A stretch of DNA of 42,996 bases from an uncultured Bacteroidales bacterium (GCA_945487035.1 CALYTI010000015.1:1-42996); one strand, 5' to 3'; counted from the first letter of the stretch, positions 15,895-24,237 are shown. The notes: generated by a model from the letters alone, not told the origin. A program made the numbers and translations.

Positions 15895-15902
15895 AGAAAT
15901 AT

Positions 15903-16003
15903 TTGCAATTAGACAAAATATTTGTACTTTTGCAGTGACAAAACATGGTTGTCAAGAGATTACGACATAAGGCACTTCAGACCCCACCTGAGGTGCTTTT
16001 TCT
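15903..16003 (+). ncRNA. Putative small RNA unit 3
   Basis: TTG (15903-15905), 19-nt spacer, TACTTTTG (15925-15932), then a terminator GCACTTCAG / CTGAGGTGC with a T-run (15971-16003). The terminator stem is nearly the same as in units 1 and 2, and the unit spacing is ~100 bp, so the three look like diverged tandem copies. A frame from ATG 15945 runs through the terminator and is not considered coding. Confidence 0.55.
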
Positions 16004-16081
16004 TTCTCAAAAAAGAATAAACCGGAGATGTAGATCAATGATTCCCCCAGAAGGTCTTTTACAAGTAATCTCTATTCAACC

Positions 16082-16237
16082 ATGTTTAAAACAAAAGACC
16101 ATTCTTATGCTGGTATCACGATTCTCATAGTGGTCAGAATACCAATCCTTATCAAGGTAAAGGGTTACACCCGCGTTCGCAATGGTAAGGTCGAGAAAGT
16201 CCATTCTTATTACAGACGTGCGTGGGGCGCAAAGTAA
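16082..16237 (+). CDS. Small basic protein ending in a KGYTRxRNGKxxxV motif
   Basis: A 51-codon frame ending KVKGYTRVRNGKVEKVHSYY. Short basic proteins with this kind of K-G-Y-x-R-x-x-x-G-K-x-x-x-V ending occur in mobile regions, so the C-terminal half looks real. The N-terminal half reads as a hydrophobic stretch in this frame. The alternative frame gives WYHDSHSGQNTNPYQGKG, which looks more protein-like, so a frameshift near 16158 is possible. A GC-rich terminator follows at 16288-16314. Confidence 0.4.
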   Translation: MFKTKDHSYAGITILIVVRIPILIKVKGYTRVRNGKVEKVHSYYRRAWGAK

Positions 16238-16287
16238 TATCTGAATAGGCTGGCACTTTTTGGTGCGCTGCTTCGCCTCCGGTTCGG

Positions 16288-16314
16288 GGAGTCGTCCTTG
16301 GGCGGCTCCTTTTT
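16288..16314 (+). terminator. Rho-independent terminator
   Basis: GGAGTCGTCC (16288-16297) pairs, with G-U wobbles, with GGGCGGCTCC (16300-16309), followed by five T. It probably ends transcription from the small basic protein or the RNA units upstream. The rest of 16238-16440 holds no visible gene. Confidence 0.6.
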
Positions 16315-16439
16315 CTTTATTGTGGTCCCGGACGGAAAGCGAAGTAATAAAACCGGGGCCTCGGAGCTGGTCGTGATTCGTCTGTTCCCTATGGAGCGTC
16401 CTAACCCCGCTATCAGCCTGCTCTCCCGTTGTTTTCCTA

Positions 16440-16785
16440 ATCTTACACATCAGGAGCAAAAACGGCTTTCCAGGCAGTTTTTCTTCCTCATCTGTCACAT
16501 CAGGAAAACCCCAACCTGCCCCACACTGCCCTCTGTGGCACATTCCCGTTTTCCCGAAGTGTCACATCAGGAGTAAAAACGGCTTCCCAGGCACATTTCC
16601 TTCCTAATCTCATACATCAGGTGATGTGTGGAGTATCGGGGAGGGATGATTGTGCTATTAAGATTCGTCATTTACACGGATCAACCGATATCAGTAATAC
16701 TCATCGGTGCGCAGAAAGGGCGATTCTGCGCACGGGAGTGGAATTTTTTGCAGTTGGTGCGCAAATAGGCCGATTCTGCGCACGG
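16440..16785 (+). repeat. Dispersed composite repeat, copy 2, with hairpin pair
   Basis: Two B units (about 16444-16505 and 16561-16620) with the same inter-unit spacer as the 15.2-kb copy, the GTGTGGAGTATCGGGGAG linker, then two GCGC hairpin units at 16706-16734 and 16756-16785. The hairpin units are 50 bp apart and preceded by the GAATTTTTTGCAGTTGG spacer, exactly as at 5.76-5.84 kb. This is the fullest copy of the family in the window. Confidence 0.7.
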
Positions 16786-16829
16786 AAGGGGAGGGGAGTG
16801 GAGGAAGTGGAGGAAGGGGCGGGATGAGG

Positions 16830-16911
16830 AGGGATTTGCCGCACTTCGTGCGCCACGTCCCTCGGTCTCCGGGAGCAAAGCAACTCGGGACGAGCCGGGA
16901 CGGCTCTTTTT
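16830..16911 (+). other. Structured stretch ending in a terminator-like hairpin
   Basis: GAGGGA / TCCCTC arms enclose a GCAC-TTC-GTGC hairpin, followed by GAGCC / GGCTC (16892-16906) and TTTTT. CGTCCC in the first half could alternatively pair with GGGACG in the second, giving a terminator/antiterminator-like choice. No downstream gene lies on this strand, so a small RNA is more likely than an attenuator. No known family is recognised. Confidence 0.35.
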
Positions 16912-16914
16912 GCG

Positions 16915-16969
16915 GTTCTGCGCGCAGGGCCTTATGAAAGCGAGCTTTCAACGCCCCTGTGTGCAGAAC
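16915..16969. repeat. Long imperfect inverted repeat (55 bp)
   Basis: GTTCTGCGCGCAGGG (16915-16929) pairs with CCCTGTGTGCAGAAC (16955-16969) at 13 of 15 positions, the rest being G-U capable. Inside is a second stem GAAAG-CGAG-CTTTC. It lies between the tRNA-Ser terminator and the structured stretch at 16830-16911. Confidence 0.6.
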
Positions 16970-16970
16970 G

Positions 16971-16997
16971 CAAAAACGCTGCACTTGCGTGCAGCGT
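16971..16997 (-). terminator. Terminator of tRNA-Ser
   Basis: On the minus strand, ACGCTGCAC-GCAA-GTGCAGCGT (perfect 9-bp stem, 16976-16997) is followed by TTTTT. It lies about 20 nt past the 3' end of the tRNA. Confidence 0.8.
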
Positions 16998-17017
16998 CCG
17001 AATTGCTTTGCATTGCG

Positions 17018-17102
17018 CGGAGAGGGAGGGATTCGAACCCCCGGAACCTTTCAGTTCAACAGTTTTCAAGACTGCCGTAATCGACCACTCTACCACCTCT
17101 CC
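17018..17102 (-). tRNA. tRNA-Ser(UGA)
   Basis: An 85-nt cloverleaf on the minus strand. Acceptor GGAGAGG pairs with CCTCTCC; the anticodon stem-loop is GCAGT-CTTGAAA-ACTGT with anticodon TGA; there is a long variable arm as in serine tRNAs, and a T-loop TTCGAAT. CCA is not encoded. A promoter lies at 17121-17150 and a terminator at 16971-16997, so it is an independent transcription unit. Confidence 0.95.
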
Positions 17103-17120
17103 TTTCCCGAAAAGGGACTG

Positions 17121-17150
17121 CAAATATAGATAATTTATTTATTTCCTCAA
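17121..17150 (-). promoter_or_regulatory. Promoter of tRNA-Ser
   Basis: Minus strand: TTG (17150-17148), 19-nt spacer, TATATTTG (17128-17121). A short leader with a CCC/GGG hairpin precedes the mature 5' end. Confidence 0.75.
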
Positions 17151-17173
17151 AAATTTTTTAAATGCCTACCCGC

Positions 17174-17881
17174 TTACTTTTCCAGAGTATAGGTAATCGA
17201 AGTAACAACCCTGACGCACTTGATCTGCGGTGTGTTGGAATCGCGGTTGGCGATGCTGAACGAACCCTGGCTTGCAGTCTTGATCTTCCCGATACGGCTC
17301 CCCGAATCGCTGGCGAACTGCTCTGCGGCGAGACGCGCATTGGCCGTAGCCTCGTGAATCATCTCCGGCTTGATCTCATTGAGACCCTCGAACTCGTAGG
17401 TAATGCCACCCTCCCACTCATTCTCGCTGCCGATAAGCACTCCGGCCTTGAGAAGCTCGGAAATCTTCGTGCTCAACTCCAGCACCTTGTCCACCTTCGA
17501 AGTGCAGACCGTAATCACGCTCTTGCTCACAAACCTGTATGCCCTGTCCACTCCGTAGCTCATGGAAAGCTTATCGGAAATCACCGGAGCATTGATGGTA
17601 ATCTCATCCTCGCCGATGCCCTCCCTGATGAGAAAATCCAAAATAAGTCTTTTGTCGTTGTCAATCTTGCGTGTCAGGGAAGTAATGCTCTCATTGTCAG
17701 TATTCCTGAAAGTAATAGGCCAAATAGCCTTGTCTGCACTCACTTCTTTCTCGCAAAGGCCCTTGACGGTCACGGTACGGTCCAGAGCCCTGTACTCCTT
17801 GACTGCAATTGGAAGACAAATGCCGCAGACGGCAAGTCCGAGTGCGATGATTGCACTGCTGATGATTTTTGTTTTTTCCAT
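17174..17881 (-). CDS. SIMPL domain (DUF541) protein
   Basis: A 235-residue envelope protein. It has an N-terminal membrane anchor or signal (about residues 5-25, IISSAIIALGLAVCGICLPI) and a SIMPL domain (VTVKGLCEKEVSADKAIWPI to the C-terminal CVRVVTSITYTLE). Family members are periplasmic or membrane-anchored with poorly defined function, in some cases linked to oxidative stress. ATG 17881 is chosen over 17887 because it gives MEKTK and a better-placed anchor. It is divergent from alaS; a -7 box TAAATTTG on the minus strand at 17938-17931 is close to the alaS promoter. Confidence 0.85.
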   Translation of the reverse strand: MEKTKIISSAIIALGLAVCGICLPIAVKEYRALDRTVTVKGLCEKEVSADKAIWPITFRNTDNESITSLTRKIDNDKRLILDFLIREGIGEDEITINAPVISDKLSMSYGVDRAYRFVSKSVITVCTSKVDKVLELSTKISELLKAGVLIGSENEWEGGITYEFEGLNEIKPEMIHEATANARLAAEQFASDSGSRIGKIKTASQGSFSIANRDSNTPQIKCVRVVTSITYTLEK

Positions 17882-17951
17882 AATCAAAACACTGTTTAAT
17901 GCGCCACGCTGGCGGCGCGGATTTCTACTTCAAATTTACGAAGATTTTTGT

Positions 17952-17959
17952 TATCTTTG
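17952..17959 (+). promoter_or_regulatory. Promoter -7 box of the alaS operon
   Basis: TATCTTTG, with no clear TTG at the ideal distance. It lies 13 bp from the divergent -7 box of the SIMPL gene. It leaves a leader of about 210 nt before the conventional alaS start. Confidence 0.55.
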
Positions 17960-17989
17960 CGCGATTGTGCTGTAATGTGCAAATTCCGC

Positions 17990-18135
17990 GCCGTCAGCCG
18001 TCCGCTACAAGCAGAACGTCAGCCGCCAGCAGACCGCCGCCAGCCGACCGCTACAAGCAGAACGCCAGCCGCCGCCAGCCAGCAGACCGCTACGAGCAGA
18101 CCGCCAGCCGCCGAAAGCAGACCGAACGCAGCCGC
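17990..18135 (+). repeat. GC-rich imperfect tandem repeats in the alaS leader
   Basis: Three diverged units begin CCGCTACAAGCAGAACG at 18002 and 18048, and CCGCTACGAGCAGACCG at 18087, each followed by CCAGCCGCC-type tracts. The units are about 40-46 bp. The array contains no stop in the alaS frame and could be read as a Q/A/P/R-rich N-terminal extension from ATG 17975. Confidence 0.6.
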
Positions 18136-18175
18136 AGCACGAAAAACAGAAATAGACAAAATACAAGATAATTTT

Positions 18176-20809
18176 ATGATGACATCAAAGGAAATCAGGC
18201 AGAAGTTTCTCGATTTCTTCGCTTCCAAAGGGCACACCATCGTGCCTTCAGCCCCGATGGTAGTAAAGGGTGACCCTACCCTTATGTTCACCAACGCCGG
18301 AATGAACCAGTTCAAGGACATCTTCCTCGGCAACAGCAAAGCCCCTTACAAAAGGGCGACCGACAGCCAGAAATGCCTGCGCGTCAGCGGAAAGCACAAT
18401 GACCTGGAGGAGGTAGGCCACGACACATACCACCACACAATGTTCGAGATGCTCGGCAACTGGAGCTTCGGAGACTATTTCAAGACCGAGGCCATCGACT
18501 GGGCCTGGGAGCTCCTCACCGAAGTTTACGGCATCGACAAGAACCTGCTCTATGCCACCGTATTCGAAGGCTCCGCAGAGGACGGCACCGAGATGGACAA
18601 CGAAGCCAAACAGGCCTGGCTCAAGCATATGCCTGAGGACCATATAGTCCTGGGCAACAAGCATGACAACTTCTGGGAAATGGGAGACACCGGTCCTTGC
18701 GGCCCCTGCTCAGAGATTCATATAGACATCCGCACTCCTGAAGAGAAGGCCGCAACAGGCCTGAGCGGACGCGAGCTGGTCAACGCTTCAGACCCTCACG
18801 TCATCGAAATCTGGAACATAGTCTTTATGCAGTATATGCGTATGGCTGACGGCCACCTCGAGAGCCTTCCTGCAAAGAACATCGATACCGGAATGGGCTT
18901 CGAGCGTCTCTGCGCAGTGCTCCAGGGCAAGAATTCCAACTACGACTCCGATGTATTTACCGGAATGCTCGCAAAAATCGGCGAGCTCTCCGGCCATAAG
19001 TACGGCGAAAGCGAGAAGACCGATGTGGCAATGCGCGTGGTCGCAGACCATATCCGCACCATCAGCTTCGCGATTGCGGACGGTCAGCTGCCGAGCAACA
19101 ACAAGGCCGGATATGTGATCCGCAGGATCCTTCGCCGCGCCGTGCGCTACGGCTACACCTTCCTCGGCTTCAGCGAACCGTTCCTTTGCCGCCTCGTGCC
19201 TCAGCTCGTCTCCGATATGGGCGAGGCCTACCCTGAGCTCGTAAGCCAGCGCCAGCTCATCGAGTCCGTCATCCGCGAGGAGGAAAACGCCTTCCTGCGC
19301 ACCCTAGACCGCGGAATCAAGCTTATGGACGAATATATGGCCAAGTCCCGCGAGACCAAGATCATCAGCGGCGTGGATGCTTTCGTGCTATATGACACCT
19401 ACGGCTTCCCGATCGACCTTTCCGAGCTCATCGCAACCGAAAACGGATATACCATCGACCTCGAAGGCTTCCAGGTGGAGCTCGGCAAGCAGAAGGAGCG
19501 CGCCCGCAACGCCACCGCCAACGAGTTCGGCGACTGGACCGAATACTGCGAAGGCGAGAGCCGCTTCACTGGCTACGATGAGACCACTACCACCGGAGTC
19601 AGGCTCCTCAAGCACCGCAAGGTGGTGCAGAAGAACAAGGAGATGCTCCAGCTCGTCTTCGACCGCACCCCGTTCTACGGCGAAATGGGCGGTGAAATCG
19701 GAGATACGGGCTACATCGTTTCAGCCGACGGCGAGAAGATAGCCATCCTCAACACCATCAAGGAAAACAATCTTACGATTCATATTGCACAGCGACTCCC
19801 GCAGAACTGCGAAGGCGAATTCACCCTTGTGGTGGATGCGGAGCGCAGGCAGAAAATCGCCAACAACCACACTTGCACCCACCTTCTCGACCAGGTACTG
19901 CGCGAAGTGCTCGGCACCCACGTGGAGCAGAAGGGCTCATATGTCTGCGACAACTACTTCCGCTTCGACTTCAGCCACTTCGAGAAGCTCACCGATGCCC
20001 AGATACGCGAGGTGGAGCATAAGGTCAACGCCTTGATCCGCAGCAATATGCCTCTCGAAGAGAAGCGCGATGCCACTATGGCCGAGGCCAATGCTATGGG
20101 AGCTATAGCCCTCTTCGGCGAGAAATACGGCGACACCGTGCGCGTGGTCAAGTTCGGCCCTAGCATCGAGCTCTGCGGCGGATGCCATACCTCCGCAACC
20201 GGCAATATCGGTTACTTCCAAATCGTCAGCGAAACCGCAATAGCCGCGGGCGTGCGCCGTATTGAAGCTATGACCGGCGAGGCGGCAGAGCTCTACAGCG
20301 AGACCGCACAGGAGTCCCTGCGCACCGCCCGCGCCTTCTTCAACAACATCCCTGACCTCTCCGGAGCCATCCAGAAACTCATCACCGAGAATGCGGAATA
20401 CAAAAAGCAGGCTGAGGCATTTGCAAAGCAGAAGGCAGCTCAGTATGCCAAGGAACTCTCGCAAACCGGCAAACAGGTCGGCGGCATCAACCTGATTACC
20501 ATCGACTCCATTTCCGGCTTCGAAGGAAACCCTGCTATGGTGCGCGAAGCGGCACTCCTGCTTCAGAAGGAGCTCACCAACACCGCAATCGCAGGAGCCT
20601 TCCTCGCCGACGGCAAGCCTCAGCTGCTGCTGGTCTATAGCAACGACCTCGTAGCGGCAGGCAAGAATGCCGGAAAAGACATACGCGAGGCTGCTGCCTG
20701 CATCCAGGGCGGCGGTGGCGGACAGCCGGGCATTGCAACCGCAGGCGGAAGGAATGCCGACGGGCTCAAGAACGCCCTCGCGGTACTCGTAGGCAAAGTC
20801 GTAGCATAA
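18176..20809 (+). CDS. alaS: Alanyl-tRNA synthetase
   Basis: 877 residues, matching the usual ~875. It charges tRNA-Ala with alanine. The class II catalytic domain opens with [18 protein letters not shown], then [20 protein letters not shown] and the [13 protein letters not shown] motif. The editing domain carries zinc-ligand motifs HTCTH and CGGCH; the C-terminal DHHA1-like domain has [17 protein letters not shown] 18176 (or 18179) gives the family N-terminus. An in-frame ATG at 17975 close to the promoter would add a repetitive 67-residue extension that I consider unlikely but cannot exclude. It heads an operon with the permease-Fmt fusion 12 nt downstream. Confidence 0.96.
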   Translation: MMTSKEIRQKFLDFFASKGHTIVPSAPMVVKGDPTLMFTNAGMNQFKDIFLGNSKAPYKRATDSQKCLRVSGKHNDLEEVGHDTYHHTMFEMLGNWSFGDYFKTEAIDWAWELLTEVYGIDKNLLYATVFEGSAEDGTEMDNEAKQAWLKHMPEDHIVLGNKHDNFWEMGDTGPCGPCSEIHIDIRTPEEKAATGLSGRELVNASDPHVIEIWNIVFMQYMRMADGHLESLPAKNIDTGMGFERLCAVLQGKNSNYDSDVFTGMLAKIGELSGHKYGESEKTDVAMRVVADHIRTISFAIADGQLPSNNKAGYVIRRILRRAVRYGYTFLGFSEPFLCRLVPQLVSDMGEAYPELVSQRQLIESVIREEENAFLRTLDRGIKLMDEYMAKSRETKIISGVDAFVLYDTYGFPIDLSELIATENGYTIDLEGFQVELGKQKERARNATANEFGDWTEYCEGESRFTGYDETTTTGVRLLKHRKVVQKNKEMLQLVFDRTPFYGEMGGEIGDTGYIVSADGEKIAILNTIKENNLTIHIAQRLPQNCEGEFTLVVDAERRQKIANNHTCTHLLDQVLREVLGTHVEQKGSYVCDNYFRFDFSHFEKLTDAQIREVEHKVNALIRSNMPLEEKRDATMAEANAMGAIALFGEKYGDTVRVVKFGPSIELCGGCHTSATGNIGYFQIVSETAIAAGVRRIEAMTGEAAELYSETAQESLRTARAFFNNIPDLSGAIQKLITENAEYKKQAEAFAKQKAAQYAKELSQTGKQVGGINLITIDSISGFEGNPAMVREAALLLQKELTNTAIAGAFLADGKPQLLLVYSNDLVAAGKNAGKDIREAAACIQGGGGGQPGIATAGGRNADGLKNALAVLVGKVVA

Positions 20810-20821
20810 ACCCCTTCAGGC

Positions 20822-23260
20822 GTGAAGAAACTGGACAAGTTCATACTCTCGGCCTTCATAGGACCGTTCACGGCAATACTTCTGATTGTCGTGTTCATCC
20901 TTATGATGCAGTTCCTCTGGCTCTACATCGACGAGCTGGTGGGCAAGGGTCTGGGCCTGTCCGTGATTCTCGAGTTCCTGATGTGGGGCACCTGCACCAT
21001 CCTGCCTCTTGCCCTGCCTCTGTCCACCCTGCTCGCCTCGATGATGACGCTCGGGCAGATGACGGAGAACAACGAGATGATGGCGATAAAAGCCAGCGGA
21101 GTATCCCTCGTAAGGATAATGATCCCGCTGACCATAGTATCCGCCATCATCGCCGTAAGTGCCTTCTTCATAGGCAATAACCTTGTGCCTAAGGCCTATA
21201 ACGAAATCTATACCCTGCGCGACGACATAGGCCGCACCAAGGAGGAAATCAAAATCCCGTCAGGAACCTTCTACAACGGCATTGACGGCTACATACTCCG
21301 CGTCGAGGAGCAGGACAAGAAAAGCGGAATGATGCACGGCGTGATGGTCTATGACCATACCGACAAGAAGGGCAACAACTCCGTTACCCTTGCCGACTCT
21401 GCAACGATGCGCCTGTCCAAGCAGAAGGACTACCTTATCTTCACGCTCTACGACGGTATCAATTATCAGGAGAGCAGCAACCGCAACGGAAGCGAGGTGG
21501 AGCACGAACTTCAGAAAATCGCCTTCCACGAGCAGCAGCTCATCATTTCTCTGAAGAACTATGCCTTCGAAAAATCGGAGGACAACCGCTTCGGCAACGC
21601 CATCAAGTCGCAGAAGAACTCCAGCCTCATCAAGGAGCGCGACTCGCTCGCCCTCATCACCAACAAGGGTTATGAGGACCATATTGCCTCCTTCAAGGCG
21701 GACGGCACCCTGATGATGCGCGCTCAGCTCGACACCGCCTGGCAGGCGAAGCATCACACTGAGTTCGAATACGAAGGCTTCGGCACCTGGAAGACCCGCA
21801 ACGACAAAATACGCGCGCTGAAGGCAGCCTCCGAGAAGGCTCAGAGGATGTCCTCGCAGCTGAGCAACTTCCAGCACGACAATTACTCCGAGCATTTCTA
21901 CCTGCGCCGCGCACGCGTGGAAATACTCAAGAAGTTCGCGCAGGCCCTCGCCTGCTTCATACTGTTCTTCATCGGAGCACCGCTTGGAGCCCTGATAGGC
22001 AAGGGAGGCCTTGGCGTGTCCGCCATCATATCCGTGCTCTTCTTCGTGCTCTACTGGGTGGTTGACATTTCCGGTACCAAGCTGGCCAACGACGGTGCGG
22101 TAGGAGCCATCCCGGGAGCATTCATTTCCTCATTCGTACTCGCCCCGATAGGAGCCTATCTGACCTGGAAGGCGGTACACGATTCACCAGTATTCAATAT
22201 GGATTCCATAAAAACCTGGCTGCGCAAGCTCAAGAGCCGCGTGGCCTCCATTTTCCACAAGACCCGAATCGTCTATATGGGCACCCCGGAATTTGCGGTA
22301 GCCCCTCTGGACACCCTCATCAAGCACAAATACAAGGTGGTAGGCGTAGTGACCGTCGCCGACAAGCCGAGCGGACGCGGCCTAAAAGTGAACGAGAGCG
22401 CTGTGAAGAAATATGCCGTGGAGCACAATATCCCTGTGCTTCAGCCGATTAAGCTGAAGGACCCTGAGTTCCTCGCCCAGCTGCGTGCCCTCAAGGCGGA
22501 CCTCTTTGTGGTGGTTGCCTTCCGTATGCTTCCTGAGGAAGTATGGAAGATGCCACGCCTCGGCACCTTCAACCTTCACGCCGCCCTGCTGCCTCAGTAC
22601 CGCGGCGCCGCCCCTATCAACTGGGCTCTTATCAACGGCGAGAAGATGACGGGCGTGACCACCTTTATGATAGACAAGGACATAGACACCGGAGGCATTA
22701 TTTTCCGCGAGGAATGCCGCATAGGTGCGGAAGATACGGCGGGCGATGTGCACGACGCCCTTATGGAGCTCGGCTCCCAGGTCGTGCTGCAGACCGTCGA
22801 AGGAATTATTCAGAAAAATGTGGAGACCAGGGTGCAGCGCAGCTTCATCCAGGGCTCGGAGGTGCTCAAGCCTGCGCCTAAGCTCACCCCTGAACTCCTC
22901 AACATAGACTGGAGCGACACTGCTGTGCATATCCACAACCTCATCCGCGGCCTCAGCCCTTATCCTACGGCCTACACTATGCTCCAAAAGGGCGAGGACA
23001 AGCCTGTGCAGATGAAAATCTTCGCATCCCGCGCAGTGGAGTGCCCTGAAGGCCTTGCGCCGGGCACCATCCTCAGCGACGGCAAGACCTTCCTGCACAT
23101 TGTCACTTCTGCCGGAGCCGTCAGCGTGCTTGACCTGCAGCTCAGCGGCAAGAAGAGGATGCCTGTAGGCGATTTCCTTCGCGGCTTCCGTGAGCCGCAG
23201 CTCTGGACAGCCCTTTGCGGAACCTCCAAGTCTGAAATCCAACGATTGACAAACAAGTGA
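20822..23260 (+). CDS. LptF/LptG-family permease fused to methionyl-tRNA formyltransferase
   Basis: 812 residues in one uninterrupted frame from GTG 20822. Residues 1-455 are an LptF/LptG (YjgP/YjgQ) permease of lipopolysaccharide export: membrane segments near 8-33, 48-75 and 98-118, a periplasmic domain of about 250 residues, and three more segments near 373-445. Residues 481-812 are a full Fmt: RIVYMGTPEFAV start, DKPSGRG loop, catalytic N584 and H586 in NLHAALLPQYRG, D622 in DIDTGG, and a C-terminal OB-like domain. Fmt formylates initiator Met-tRNA in the cytoplasm; LptG-type C-termini face the cytoplasm, so the topology is compatible. Both genes normally stand alone. The next gene starts 2 nt after the stop. 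Confidence 0.93.
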   Translation: MKKLDKFILSAFIGPFTAILLIVVFILMMQFLWLYIDELVGKGLGLSVILEFLMWGTCTILPLALPLSTLLASMMTLGQMTENNEMMAIKASGVSLVRIMIPLTIVSAIIAVSAFFIGNNLVPKAYNEIYTLRDDIGRTKEEIKIPSGTFYNGIDGYILRVEEQDKKSGMMHGVMVYDHTDKKGNNSVTLADSATMRLSKQKDYLIFTLYDGINYQESSNRNGSEVEHELQKIAFHEQQLIISLKNYAFEKSEDNRFGNAIKSQKNSSLIKERDSLALITNKGYEDHIASFKADGTLMMRAQLDTAWQAKHHTEFEYEGFGTWKTRNDKIRALKAASEKAQRMSSQLSNFQHDNYSEHFYLRRARVEILKKFAQALACFILFFIGAPLGALIGKGGLGVSAIISVLFFVLYWVVDISGTKLANDGAVGAIPGAFISSFVLAPIGAYLTWKAVHDSPVFNMDSIKTWLRKLKSRVASIFHKTRIVYMGTPEFAVAPLDTLIKHKYKVVGVVTVADKPSGRGLKVNESAVKKYAVEHNIPVLQPIKLKDPEFLAQLRALKADLFVVVAFRMLPEEVWKMPRLGTFNLHAALLPQYRGAAPINWALINGEKMTGVTTFMIDKDIDTGGIIFREECRIGAEDTAGDVHDALMELGSQVVLQTVEGIIQKNVETRVQRSFIQGSEVLKPAPKLTPELLNIDWSDTAVHIHNLIRGLSPYPTAYTMLQKGEDKPVQMKIFASRAVECPEGLAPGTILSDGKTFLHIVTSAGAVSVLDLQLSGKKRMPVGDFLRGFREPQLWTALCGTSKSEIQRLTNK

Positions 23261-23262
23261 GA

Positions 23263-24237
23263 ATGAAGAAATTAAGCAAATACATATACAACGCGGAAAC
23301 CCTCCTGTACGAGAAACACGAGGAGTCATCTGCCGCCCGCCTTTTCAAGGTGCTGGGCTTTGTGGCAGCGGTAGTGGCTCTGGTGTGCCTGTATTTCTGG
23401 CTCTACACCTCGGTGTTCGGACTGGACCTTCCCAAAACGGCCTATCTGAAGAGCGAGAATGAGAAATGGAAGTCCCGCTACGAGATGCTCGGACACCAGC
23501 TTGACGGACAGGAAAGCACCCTGAACGGCATTGAGCAGAGGGATGACGACGTGTACCGCTCCATACTCGGTCTTGAAGCCATACCTGAAGAAGTGAAGCA
23601 GGCCGGCTTCGGAGGCGCCAACAGATATGCCTACCTGGATGACCTCGGAGGAAACGAGCTTCTCAAGAAGACCGTAAAGCGTATGGATGTACTTACCAAG
23701 AGGGCCTTCATCCAGAGTACCGCCCTCGATGAGGTGGCTGTAGTTTCCAAGCAGGCGGACGAGATGAAATCCTGCGTTCCCGCGGTGCCTCCAATCTGCC
23801 CGGAGAAGGGCAAATACCGTGTATCAAGTTCTTTCGGACGCCGCCACGATCCGGTTTACAAAAACAAGATTGCCTTCCACGACGGAATAGATTTTGCGAC
23901 CGGCAAGGTCGGCTATCCGGTTTACACCACGGGAGACGGAGTTGTGGAAAAGGTGCGGTATCAGTTCTTCGGCTACGGCAATGAGGTCATCATAGACCAC
24001 GGCTTCGGATACAAGACACGCTATGCCCACCTCCACTCGATAAATGTGACCCAGGGCCAGAAGCTCAAGAGGGGACAGCAGATAGGTCAGGTCGGCAATA
24101 CCGGCAAGTCCACCGGACCTCACCTCCACTACGAAATTCTGTTCAAGAACAAAGCTGTAGATCCGATGTCCTTTATGGACCTGTCCATGAAGCCGGAAGA
24201 GTATAATGCAATGGTAGATGCAGTAAATGTCAAGTGA
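23263..24237 (+). CDS. M23 family metallopeptidase (first of a pair)
   Basis: 324 residues. One membrane anchor (about residues 29-50), a coiled-coil stalk with a proline/cysteine linker, and a C-terminal LytM domain with SSSFGRRHDPVY, zinc ligands H and D in FHDGIDFA, and H-x-H in HLHYE; RYAHLHSI is also present. The full zinc and catalytic set predicts active peptidoglycan endopeptidase in the periplasm, for wall remodelling or division. ATG 23263 is chosen over GTG 23257, which overlaps the previous gene. It overlaps the next peptidase by 11 nt. Confidence 0.92.
   Translation: MKKLSKYIYNAETLLYEKHEESSAARLFKVLGFVAAVVALVCLYFWLYTSVFGLDLPKTAYLKSENEKWKSRYEMLGHQLDGQESTLNGIEQRDDDVYRSILGLEAIPEEVKQAGFGGANRYAYLDDLGGNELLKKTVKRMDVLTKRAFIQSTALDEVAVVSKQADEMKSCVPAVPPICPEKGKYRVSSSFGRRHDPVYKNKIAFHDGIDFATGKVGYPVYTTGDGVVEKVRYQFFGYGNEVIIDHGFGYKTRYAHLHSINVTQGQKLKRGQQIGQVGNTGKSTGPHLHYEILFKNKAVDPMSFMDLSMKPEEYNAMVDAVNVK

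Noticed and set aside
15700..16003. Integron-like attC cassette array next to the recombinase remnant
   Set aside because: The hairpins are ordinary terminators with T-tracts, each unit carries its own promoter, and no attC core site or cassette gene is visible.
15945..16130. A 61-codon frame through the unit-3 terminator
   Set aside because: It reads through an intrinsic terminator and has no protein-like features.
16830..16911. Riboswitch controlling a downstream gene
   Set aside because: No gene follows on the plus strand; the next gene is the oppositely oriented tRNA. Kept only as an unassigned structured stretch.
17018..17102. tRNA 3' end as an active integration (att) site
   Set aside because: I found no duplicate of the tRNA 3' end within the window, and the nearby integrase is a fragment.
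17162..17899. A 245-codon plus-strand frame opposite the SIMPL gene
   Set aside because: The minus-strand frame matches the SIMPL family; this one is its shadow.
22382..23329. A 315-codon minus-strand frame opposite the Fmt half
   Set aside because: Shadow of the fusion gene; composition and lack of motifs argue against coding.
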